Assembly (NCBI GenBank): GCA_905233295.1
Contig: CAJODX010000019.1
Coordinates: 1-12,061, forward strand
Direction: 5' to 3'
DNA: 12,061 nt
Origin: an uncultured Synergistales bacterium
GTDB taxonomy: Bacteria; Synergistota; Synergistia; Synergistales; Aminobacteriaceae
Both the position numbers and the translations under genes were made by a program. Positions within the stretch are counted from its first letter, which is position 1. Each line of letters begins with the position of its first letter. Of this stretch, positions 6,605-12,061 are shown in pieces. Below the pieces are notes generated by a model that ran no database searches, was not told the DNA's origin, and saw nothing but the letters and a program-made list of their open reading frames with translations.

Positions 6605-7834
6605 GTGCTGGGAATAATTTTTAGTTTTTCGCATTCATTTGAATCACACAAAATAAAAAAAACGGCATTTGTATTTTCTCTTTTAGGAATCGCGGCAGGT
6701 TTGGTGATTTTAGGTATTCGTGTTTATGATCCGAAGGGCACGAATCTGTTTTTGATTGCATTGAACAGGAAACTCGCTGTATCTGTTGCGTGTATTGCTT
6801 TGACTTCGCTTGTTTTCACATTGCTTTCAGGACTTTTCGGAAATAAATTTTTAAGATATACAAATTTGTTATTGTTTGGAATTTTAATTTTTATTTCGTT
6901 TTCATATCTTTTGCCTCCAGTCCTGCAATATACACGCGAATTTATATATTTTGGTGAGGCTGGCATCAGTACGAATGCAATGCTGAGAGCTTTGGGCTTC
7001 ACGCTTGGAATTGCTGAATGTTTGTTCTTGTCTTTATGTTCATACGAAGTTCACAAATCTCTGCGCAATAACAAAGAAAAATATTTGTTTTTATTTGCGT
7101 CTGTTTTTATTTTTGCGCTTGAATACTGTGCTGCTGCTGTAACGGCATTACAGAGACTGAAAATTTTAAGGACTTCTGATTCGCTTTTCAACATTTCTGT
7201 TTTTGACGTTATGATATGGCGCGGAGCTAACCCGAACGCGTTTTTATATGCTCAGCTTGCGTTGGCTTTGGTAATGCTTGGATTTGTAATAAAAACTCAC
7301 ATGAAACCTTGGGGAGAGTTCGCTAACCGAGCCTTGTTGCGGAAAGAGAAGGCAAGACTCAGAGACAGCAGACGCTGGTCATGGAGTTTGAGTGTTTTTG
7401 GTTTAATTGCAGTTTTTATTGTTGTAATTTTGCATTACTACGATACAAAGCCGCCGGTTGAAGTTCAGCCCGAGCCTTATGAAATCGCTGACGGAGTAAT
7501 TTCAATAAATCTTGAAAAAGTTTCGGACGGACATTTACACAAATTTTCGTATGTTACGGCAAATAAATTTGATGTTAGATTTTTAGTCGTTAAAAAACCT
7601 GTCGGAACGTCTTACGGTGTCGGGCTTGACTGCTGTGAGATATGCGGACCTGCTGGATACTATGAACGCGGAAATGATGAAGTTGTATGTAAACGCTGTG
7701 ATGTTGTAATGAACAAAAATACAATAGGTTTTAAAGGCGGCTGTAATCCAATTCCATTTGAATATGAAATAAAAGACGGAAAAATTTTTATTGATACAAA
7801 AGAACTGGAACAGCATGGAACAAGATTTAGATGA
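6605..7834 (+). CDS. Membrane protein with C-terminal cysteine-rich DUF2318 domain
   Basis: Counterpart of the DUF2318 membrane protein that follows p19 in Campylobacter (Cj1660-like). It has about eight membrane segments over residues 1-276, then a C-terminal domain outside the membrane (about 285-409). That domain carries the cysteine set CCEIC (343-347), CKRC (362-365) and GGCNP (Cys380), an arrangement expected to bind a metal or Fe-S centre, so a redox role in iron handling is likely but unproven. The listed start is the GTG at 6605, with GGAG 9 bases before it, but it cuts into the first membrane helix. The frame stays open back to 6551 and reads ILKYLVAVTDHLAEFALVLG. An ATT at 6554 sits 8 bases after a strong GGAGG (6541-6545), and the native protein probably begins there. 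The downstream permease gene starts 25 bases after the stop. Confidence 0.85.
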   Translation: MLGIIFSFSHSFESHKIKKTAFVFSLLGIAAGLVILGIRVYDPKGTNLFLIALNRKLAVSVACIALTSLVFTLLSGLFGNKFLRYTNLLLFGILIFISFSYLLPPVLQYTREFIYFGEAGISTNAMLRALGFTLGIAECLFLSLCSYEVHKSLRNNKEKYLFLFASVFIFALEYCAAAVTALQRLKILRTSDSLFNISVFDVMIWRGANPNAFLYAQLALALVMLGFVIKTHMKPWGEFANRALLRKEKARLRDSRRWSWSLSVFGLIAVFIVVILHYYDTKPPVEVQPEPYEIADGVISINLEKVSDGHLHKFSYVTANKFDVRFLVVKKPVGTSYGVGLDCCEICGPAGYYERGNDEVVCKRCDVVMNKNTIGFKGGCNPIPFEYEIKDGKIFIDTKELEQHGTRFR

Positions 7835-7842
7835 AATCAGGA

Positions 7843-7849
7843 AGGAGGG
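7843..7849 (+). promoter_or_regulatory. Shine-Dalgarno fixing a TTG start
   Basis: AAGGAGG lies 10 bases before TTG 7860. The first ATG in the frame (7872) would be 22 bases away and would lose the MFWR N-terminus, so TTG is preferred. Confidence 0.6.
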
Positions 7850-7859
7850 TTTATAAAAA

Positions 7860-9158
7860 TTGTTTTGGCGAATGATATTCAAGACTTTGGTGCGTCAGAA
7901 AAGTAAAATGCTGATGATAGCTTTCACCGTGATTTTAGGTGTGTCGCTGTCAACCGCAATGATGAACGTAATGCTTGGTGTCGGTGATAAAGTCAACAGG
8001 GAACTTAAAGTTTACGGTGCAAATATCACAGTCAGACACAAAGACGCAGCGTTGATGAGCGATCTTTACGGCTTGACTGAAGGCTTAGGAGTCAATGACA
8101 AATTTTTGTATGAAGAGGATATTTTCAAATTAAAAACGATATTTTGGGGCTTTAATATTTTAGATTTTGTGCCAATGCTTGACGGTAAGGCTGTTTTAAG
8201 CGTAAAAGGACGTGCAGGCGTTATTGGTGAAGTTTCTCTTTTTGGTACGTGGACAGAAAAGCACGCGATTCTTTCCACAGGTGAAGAACTCGCTACGGGA
8301 CTGAAAACTCTTCGCACATGGTGGGAAGTCGAAGGCGAATGGCTTGATGAAGATGAAAATAATTCAGTGATGCTCGGCAAAAATTTAGCATTAAAAAATA
8401 AAATTCATGTTGGTGATGCCGTAACTCTTACTAATAACGGAGTTGTAAAAAATTTTATTGTAAAAGGCATTTTTAATGACGGCGGCACTGATGACGAAAA
8501 GATTTTAATGAATCTTTCGGCTGTGCAGGAACTGATGAATCTTAACGGAAAAATATCAAGCATAGAAGTTTCAGCTTTGACCACTCCGGACAACGATTTA
8601 GCACGAAAAGCAGCGCAAGATCCCAAAAGTTTATCTCCTGATGAATATGAAACATGGTATTGCACTGCATATGTCAGCGCGATATGTCATCAGATTCAGG
8701 AAGTCATAAGGGACGGCGTTGCAAAACCTGTGCGTCAGGTTGCAGAGTCCGAAGGTACAATCTTAAATAAAACAACGCTGTTAATGATTTTAATTACAAT
8801 TTTAAGTTCAATAGGTTCGGCACTTGCAATTTCAAATTTAATCACGGCGAGCGTAATTGAACGAAGTCAGGAACTCGGATTACTAAAAGCTCTAGGAGCA
8901 TACAACTGGCAGATTGCACTGCTTGTATTAATTGAAGTAATGCTTACGGGACTTTTCGGCGGTATTTTGGGATATTTTCTTGGCATCGGTTTTGCTCAAA
9001 TCATTGGACAGACCGTTTTCGGATCTTACATTGAAATTGCAAGAATGGTAATTTTGATTGTAGCTGTGATTTTGTTTTTTGTAACATTGCTCGGAAGCGT
9101 TCCGGCAATTCGTTATCTAATGGCTCTGAAGCCTACGGAGGTTCTGCATGGAAAATAA
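7860..9158 (+). CDS. FtsX/MacB-like ABC permease, first subunit
   Basis: This 432-residue inner-membrane permease of the FtsX/MacB type has one N-terminal helix (about 17-38), a large periplasmic domain of the MacB-PCD kind (about 40-300), and three C-terminal helices (about 306-331, 352-382, 394-415). The cytoplasmic coupling motif ERSQELGLLKALGA (334-347) and the terminal ALKPTEVLHGK are typical. Such proteins usually move or pull on periplasmic substrates and do not import ions. In the Campylobacter operon the matching gene follows the DUF2318 gene. The periplasmic domain carries Cys268 and Cys276 eight residues apart, close to the last membrane block, which could form a disulfide or bind metal. 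It pairs with the next gene, which it overlaps by 11 bases, and with the ATPase downstream. The substrate is unknown. Confidence 0.9.
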   Translation: MFWRMIFKTLVRQKSKMLMIAFTVILGVSLSTAMMNVMLGVGDKVNRELKVYGANITVRHKDAALMSDLYGLTEGLGVNDKFLYEEDIFKLKTIFWGFNILDFVPMLDGKAVLSVKGRAGVIGEVSLFGTWTEKHAILSTGEELATGLKTLRTWWEVEGEWLDEDENNSVMLGKNLALKNKIHVGDAVTLTNNGVVKNFIVKGIFNDGGTDDEKILMNLSAVQELMNLNGKISSIEVSALTTPDNDLARKAAQDPKSLSPDEYETWYCTAYVSAICHQIQEVIRDGVAKPVRQVAESEGTILNKTTLLMILITILSSIGSALAISNLITASVIERSQELGLLKALGAYNWQIALLVLIEVMLTGLFGGILGYFLGIGFAQIIGQTVFGSYIEIARMVILIVAVILFFVTLLGSVPAIRYLMALKPTEVLHGK

Positions 9159-10380
9159 TACAAAAAAATTGCGGCATGGCAGCAGAAAAGCTTTTTATCT
9201 GAAAATGGTATCAGGTTCTCTGATTCGCCGTGCCTCAAGATTGATCATTGCTGTGCTTGCTATTGCAATCGGCGCGACGATTTTATCAGGGCTTGTTGCA
9301 ATTTACTATGACATTCCGGAGCAGTTAGGGCGTGAATTTAGGTCTTACGGCGCAAATTTAATCGTTCTTCCTCGCGGTGAAGCAAAAATAACCCGCGAAA
9401 TTTTAAAATCGCTGGAAAATTTAATCGGTGCAAATAAAATTGTAGGCATGGCTCCATACCGCTATCAGACTGTAAAAATCAATGAACAGCCTTATATTGT
9501 CGCTGGTACTGATTTAGCTCAGGCGCAAAAAAACAGCCCTTTTTGGTATATAAAAGGCGAATGGGGAGATTTAACTGACGTTGATTCAGTAATGATAGGA
9601 AACGAAATAGCGGAGACATTAAATTTGAAACTCGGCGATGTTTTTATGATTCAGGGCGTTAAATACGGTGAACAGGCTGAAGCGTCGGGACAAAACCTTT
9701 CGGCAGCCGAAAACCAAAAGCGCGACACAGCACGCCAGAATTTTCACAAAAATTTAAAGGTTCGCGGTATTGTATCAACAGGAGGAGCTGAAGAAGGCTT
9801 TATTTTTGTAGATATTGACATGCTTGACGATTTAATCGGCGATATTTTCAGAGCTGATGTTATCGAATGCAGTATCGTTGCAGATGCTAATGAACTTGCA
9901 AATATTTCATCAAAAATCGAAAAAGATATTCCAGAGTTACAGCCGCGTGCTGTGCGACGTTTAACGCAGTCGCAGGATATTGTATTGGGAAAATTACAAG
10001 CTTTAGTCCTGCTCGTTACTGTTGTTGTATTGATAATCACGATGATTTCAGTTTATACAACTATGATGGCAATGGTTGCTGAACGCCGGCGCGAGATTGC
10101 ATTGAAAAAAGCCTTGGGTGCTGAAAACAGACTTGTAATGAGCGAACTTTTGGGTGAAGGTGTTTTGCTCGGCATTATCGGCGGTGCGCTTGGAGTCTTT
10201 CTTGGGTTTGAATTTGCTTTGCGTGTCAGCTTAAACGTTTTCGGGCGCGGAATTAATTTCCAATGGCTCTTGATACCGGTTACAATAGCAGTGTTTGTTG
10301 TAATAACAGTCGCGGCATCTATAATACCTGTGCGGAAGGTCATGGATATTCATCCTGCGATAGTTTTGAAAGGAGAATAA
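9148..10380 (+). CDS. FtsX/MacB-like ABC permease, second subunit
   Basis: This second permease has 410 residues and the same layout: an N-terminal helix (31-54), a periplasmic domain (about 55-280), and three C-terminal helices (283-308, 335-358, 373-394). The coupling motif AERRREIALKKALGA (311-325) and the ending IHPAIVLKGE mark the FtsX family. GGAGG at 9137-9141 supports ATG 9148, which lies inside the end of the first permease gene, so the two are translationally coupled and probably form a heterodimer. It is not a copy of the first: sequence and periplasmic loops differ, with an insertion around residues 175-200 rich in Glu, Gln and Ala. Function within the iron system is inferred from conserved neighbourhood only. 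Confidence 0.92.
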   Translation: MENNTKKLRHGSRKAFYLKMVSGSLIRRASRLIIAVLAIAIGATILSGLVAIYYDIPEQLGREFRSYGANLIVLPRGEAKITREILKSLENLIGANKIVGMAPYRYQTVKINEQPYIVAGTDLAQAQKNSPFWYIKGEWGDLTDVDSVMIGNEIAETLNLKLGDVFMIQGVKYGEQAEASGQNLSAAENQKRDTARQNFHKNLKVRGIVSTGGAEEGFIFVDIDMLDDLIGDIFRADVIECSIVADANELANISSKIEKDIPELQPRAVRRLTQSQDIVLGKLQALVLLVTVVVLIITMISVYTTMMAMVAERRREIALKKALGAENRLVMSELLGEGVLLGIIGGALGVFLGFEFALRVSLNVFGRGINFQWLLIPVTIAVFVVITVAASIIPVRKVMDIHPAIVLKGE

Positions 10381-10389
10381 AAATACAAA

Positions 10390-11094
10390 ATGGCGGAAAA
10401 AATTCTTGAGCTTAAAAACGTATCAAAAATTTACGGTTCGTTAAAAGCTCTCGCGGACATAAATTTAAGCGTAAACGCCGGAGACTGGCTCTCGATTATG
10501 GGACCTTCAGGTTCCGGCAAAACTACAATGATAAATATCATCGGCTGTATGGACACACCCTCGCTCGGCAACGTAATATTGGACAATGTTGACATCAGCA
10601 GGGAAAACGCCGCGAGCCTGACACGCATCAGGCGCGATAAAATCGGATTAATTTTTCAGCAGTTTCATTTGATAAGCTATCTCACAGCGGTTGAAAACGT
10701 AATGGTAGCGCAATATTACCACAGTATGCCTGATGAAGATGAAGCTATGGAGGCACTTGAAAAAGTCGGATTGAAAGATCGTGCGCATCATCTTCCGGCA
10801 CAGCTGTCAGGCGGTGAACAGCAAAGAGTCTGCATAGCCCGCGCTTTGATTAACTCTCCGCAGATTTTGCTTGGTGATGAACCTACGGGAAATCTTGACG
10901 AAGAAAACGAAAGAATAGTTGTTGACATATTCAGACGTTTGCATGATGAAGGCGTTACGATCATTATCGTTACTCACGACCCTGAAGTCGGTGATGTCGC
11001 TCAGCGGAAAATAATTCTCGAACACGGCAAAATCATTGATGACATTGATCAGTCTGCGACATTCGGCGAGGCTTTGAAGCTGAAAGGAAAGTAA
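10390..11094 (+). CDS. ABC transporter ATP-binding protein (LolD/MacB type)
   Basis: This 234-residue cytoplasmic ATPase energises the two permeases before it. It has a Walker A GPSGSGKTT (38-46), Q-loop at FQQF (about 89-92), signature LSGGEQQ (139-145), Walker B ILLGDEPTGNLD (159-170) and switch histidine His196 in VTHD. All catalytic residues are present. The GNLD after Walker B and the overall length match the LolD/MacB/FtsE-like subfamily that works with FtsX-type permeases. It begins 9 bases after the permease stop, with AGGAG at 10371-10375, a long 14-base spacing; no earlier in-frame start exists because the frame has a stop at 10378. It is the last recognisable gene of the iron operon, although related operons continue with thioredoxin-like genes. 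Confidence 0.95.
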   Translation: MAEKILELKNVSKIYGSLKALADINLSVNAGDWLSIMGPSGSGKTTMINIIGCMDTPSLGNVILDNVDISRENAASLTRIRRDKIGLIFQQFHLISYLTAVENVMVAQYYHSMPDEDEAMEALEKVGLKDRAHHLPAQLSGGEQQRVCIARALINSPQILLGDEPTGNLDEENERIVVDIFRRLHDEGVTIIIVTHDPEVGDVAQRKIILEHGKIIDDIDQSATFGEALKLKGK

Positions 11095-11111
11095 ATTTTG
11101 GATTAATTTTG

Positions 11112-11289
11112 ACAGCAGAATCATATTTTGGGCTACGTGAATATCCCTGTTGTTTTTAGAACATTCAAAAACTCTGTCTGAAAGTGTAATTTCTTTATTT
11201 ATTTTTCTGCACTTCGGACAGTTTTTTGTTGTTGCAGCATTTTTCGGCAAAACGACAACTCTTTTATTTTTTTTTAATTTTGTTTTCAC
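11112..11289 (-). pseudogene. Degenerate TnpB (IS200/IS605 OrfB) C-terminal relic
   Basis: On the - strand a stretch reads RVVVLPKNAATTKNCPKC, then INKEITLSDRVFECSK, then NRDIHVAQNMILL. This matches the C-terminal end of TnpB/OrfB proteins of IS200/IS605 elements: a zinc ribbon with two Cys pairs, then the last RuvC motif (D-R-D-x-x-A-A-x-N-I). The first CxxC is intact. The second is broken: only one cysteine remains and several residues before NRD are missing. There is no upstream body of the protein, and the frame runs on without the family's normal end into the antisense of the ABC ATPase. It is therefore a remnant. It starts just 18 bases after the ATPase stop, so an old insertion or deletion event may have shaped the end of the operon. 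Confidence 0.6.
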
Positions 11290-11344
11290 ATTTGCAGAGT
11301 TTTTCGAGTAAAAATAGAATTTTTTAGCATCTCAACGAAAATGA

Positions 11345-11380
11345 ATTGTAAATCTGCCTGAGTTTACAATCGAATTTTTT
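11345..11380 (+). terminator. AT-rich hairpin with T-run, possible operon terminator
   Basis: ATTGTAAA (11345-11352) and TTTACAAT (11363-11370) form a perfect 8-base-pair stem with a 10-base loop, followed by CGAATTTTTT. It could end transcripts from the iron operon after the relic. The stem is weak because it is AT-rich, and four bases separate it from the T-run. Confidence 0.4.
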
Positions 11381-11499
11381 CAAAATTTTTTCGATTATAC
11401 AGGGGAAAAAATTTTTAGCATTCATAAAATTTCACGAAAAAAATTTTTCGATAACGTTACAATTTTTTCTTTCGTCCGTTATTTTTAATTAATTGTGTG

Positions 11500-11508
11500 T
11501 GTTATTAT
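11500..11508 (+). promoter_or_regulatory. Extended -10 promoter of the DtxR-family gene
   Basis: TGTTATTAT fits the extended -10 form (TGn followed by TATTAT, five of six matches). No good -35 box is present at the right distance, which is allowed for extended -10 promoters. Transcription would begin around 11514-11516, leaving a leader of about 90 bases. Palindromes at 11435-11459 lie just upstream. Confidence 0.45.
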
Positions 11509-11527
11509 ACATGAACGCAATTCATCT

Positions 11528-11565
11528 CTCGCTTAAAGGCTTAAAGAAGGAAGCCTTCTTGCGAG
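11528..11565 (+). promoter_or_regulatory. Leader with two mutually exclusive hairpins
   Basis: Two structures compete for the same bases. Hairpin A pairs 11528-11542 with 11551-11565 (12 of 15 positions, three central mismatches, 8-base loop). Hairpin B pairs AAGAAGG (11544-11550) with CCTTCTT (11554-11560) around an AAG loop and removes the inner arm of A. They lie about 23 bases before the ribosome-binding site. The element could regulate the downstream gene as RNA, or its inverted repeat could be a DNA operator for autoregulation. No known riboswitch class is recognised. Confidence 0.38.
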
Positions 11566-11587
11566 TTTTGAAAAAGGAAAAATTTCT

Positions 11588-11593
11588 GAGGTG
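11588..11593 (+). promoter_or_regulatory. Ribosome-binding site of the DtxR-family gene
   Basis: GAGGTG lies 10 bases before ATG 11604. An in-frame TGA at 11592-11594 overlaps it, so translation cannot start further upstream. Confidence 0.65.
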
Positions 11594-11603
11594 AAAAAAT
11601 TTT

Positions 11604-12061
11604 ATGATTACAGCGAGAATTGAAGACTATCTCGAAGAATTATTTTTGCTTGAGAGTACCGGCAGCAGCGTTACCGTTACAGAACTCGCCGAACGTTTGA
11701 AAATCACCAAAGGCACTGTTACCGCGACAGTTCAGAAACTCGTTGAACTTGAACTGGTCAAACATGAACGCTACGGACATCTTCATCTTACTGAAGCAGG
11801 ACGCAGAAAAGGCATGATCGTTTTCAGACGGCACGAAGGTTTCAGAGCTTTCTTTCACGAGCTTTTAGGGCTTGACCGCGAAAAATCTTCGGAGATGGCG
11901 TGTTCAATGGAACATTATGTTGATAACACTACCGAAGAGAGATTATACGCTTTGCTGGAATATTTCAGAAAATCCCGCGCCGAACATCAGCCTTGGGTCG
12001 ATGAGGCTTTTCTTGCCATCGAAAAACCTGTTTTGCTAGTGCCTGTGCCGCTCACCCTCTG
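11604..12061 (+). CDS. DtxR/MntR-family metal-dependent repressor, 3' end beyond window
   Basis: The 152 visible residues form a metal-dependent transcriptional regulator of the DtxR/MntR/IdeR family, which represses iron or manganese uptake genes when the metal is bound. The N-terminus (MITARIEDYLEELFLL) and the winged helix (VTVTELAERLKITKGTVTATVQKLVELELVKHERYGHLHLTEAGRR, in two parts: recognition helix about 34-46, wing about 54-62) are typical. The dimerisation helices follow, with RRHEGFRAFFHELLGL and a SMEHYVDNTTEERLYALLEYF segment that supplies the usual Glu and His metal ligands. The residues just before the cut (EKPVLLVPVPLTL) may open a FeoA/SH3-like C-terminal domain, but too little is visible to decide. 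Its position after the iron operon makes it a plausible controller of fetM, and the leader hairpins suggest it is itself regulated. Confidence 0.9.
   Translation, partial: MITARIEDYLEELFLLESTGSSVTVTELAERLKITKGTVTATVQKLVELELVKHERYGHLHLTEAGRRKGMIVFRRHEGFRAFFHELLGLDREKSSEMACSMEHYVDNTTEERLYALLEYFRKSRAEHQPWVDEAFLAIEKPVLLVPVPLTL

Larger units (their letters stand above)
11290..11510. other. AT-rich intergenic region with palindromes
   Basis: No gene is seen here. It contains a hairpin at 11345-11380, a 16-base palindrome at 11435-11450 (CGAAAAA-AA-TTTTTCG), the 8-base palindrome TAACGTTA at 11452-11459, and an extended -10 box at its end. It separates the transposon relic from the DtxR-family gene. 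Confidence 0.5.

Noticed and set aside
6547..6624. Short frame from ATG 6547 as a separate small protein
   Set aside because: The Shine-Dalgarno is directly against the ATG, leaving one base of spacing, and the frame overlaps the membrane-protein frame. It is better explained by an ATT start or an A-run length error.
10807..11289. The whole 160-codon - strand frame as one gene
   Set aside because: Only the first 60 codons or so show TnpB similarity. The rest is antisense to the clearly coding ABC ATPase.
11511..11594. A 27-codon open frame before the DtxR-family gene, in the same frame and ending in its ribosome-binding site, as a leader peptide
   Set aside because: It has no Shine-Dalgarno, and its ATG starts 2 bases after the -10 box, so the predicted transcript begins at or after it. 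It overlaps the competing hairpins, which explain the stretch better.

Overview
The window is an AT-rich bacterial segment built around an iron-import operon. Genes are short-spaced and nearly all on the + strand. The gene content (FTR1/P19 iron system, a periplasmic copper-type iron protein with a signal peptide, an Mrp/NuoL-type cation-pump subunit, a DtxR-family regulator) suggests an anaerobic, probably host-associated, Gram-negative-type bacterium. An AT-rich member of the Synergistota is a reasonable guess, but this is an inference from gene content and not something the sequence proves.

Region 1 (1-196) does not belong with the rest. It encodes, on the - strand, part of a WG-repeat protein of the kind common in Bacteroidales. 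Its open frame and the frame of the next gene both run into a single EcoRI site (GAATTC, 191-196), the only one I could find in the window. The best explanation is a chimeric junction, either a cloning/ligation product or a misassembly.

Region 2 (191-4295) is housekeeping: the 5'-truncated membrane subunit of an Mrp/complex I-like cation pump, a class I PLP aminotransferase, and the tRNA 2-thiouridylase MnmA.

Region 3 (4337-11094) is the iron-uptake operon, in the same order as the FetM/P19 systems of Campylobacter and uropathogenic E. coli. A near-consensus sigma-70 promoter drives fetM (FTR1 permease with a periplasmic N-terminal domain), fetP (P19/Tp34 periplasmic protein), a polytopic membrane protein with a cysteine-rich DUF2318 domain, two overlapping FtsX/MacB-like permeases and an ABC ATPase. 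The likely scheme is that P19 binds iron (with copper) in the periplasm and FetM moves it across the inner membrane; the DUF2318 protein and the ABC module are needed by the system, perhaps for redox supply or periplasmic assembly. Hairpins after fetM and after fetP probably leave fewer transcripts for the downstream genes.

Region 4 (11095-12061) begins with the degenerate C-terminal relic of a TnpB-type transposon protein on the - strand, at the place where thioredoxin-like genes follow the ATPase in related operons. An AT-rich intergenic stretch with palindromes comes next, then a leader with two mutually exclusive hairpins and the 5' part of a DtxR/MntR-family metal-dependent repressor, which is cut by the window end. 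That regulator is a natural candidate to control the iron operon.

I see no CRISPR array, tRNA or rRNA. No wholly new system is evident. The most unusual points are the EcoRI junction, the start of the DUF2318 gene (probable ATT start or a one-base homopolymer frameshift), the repeated motif around the fetM promoter and the regulator's leader.
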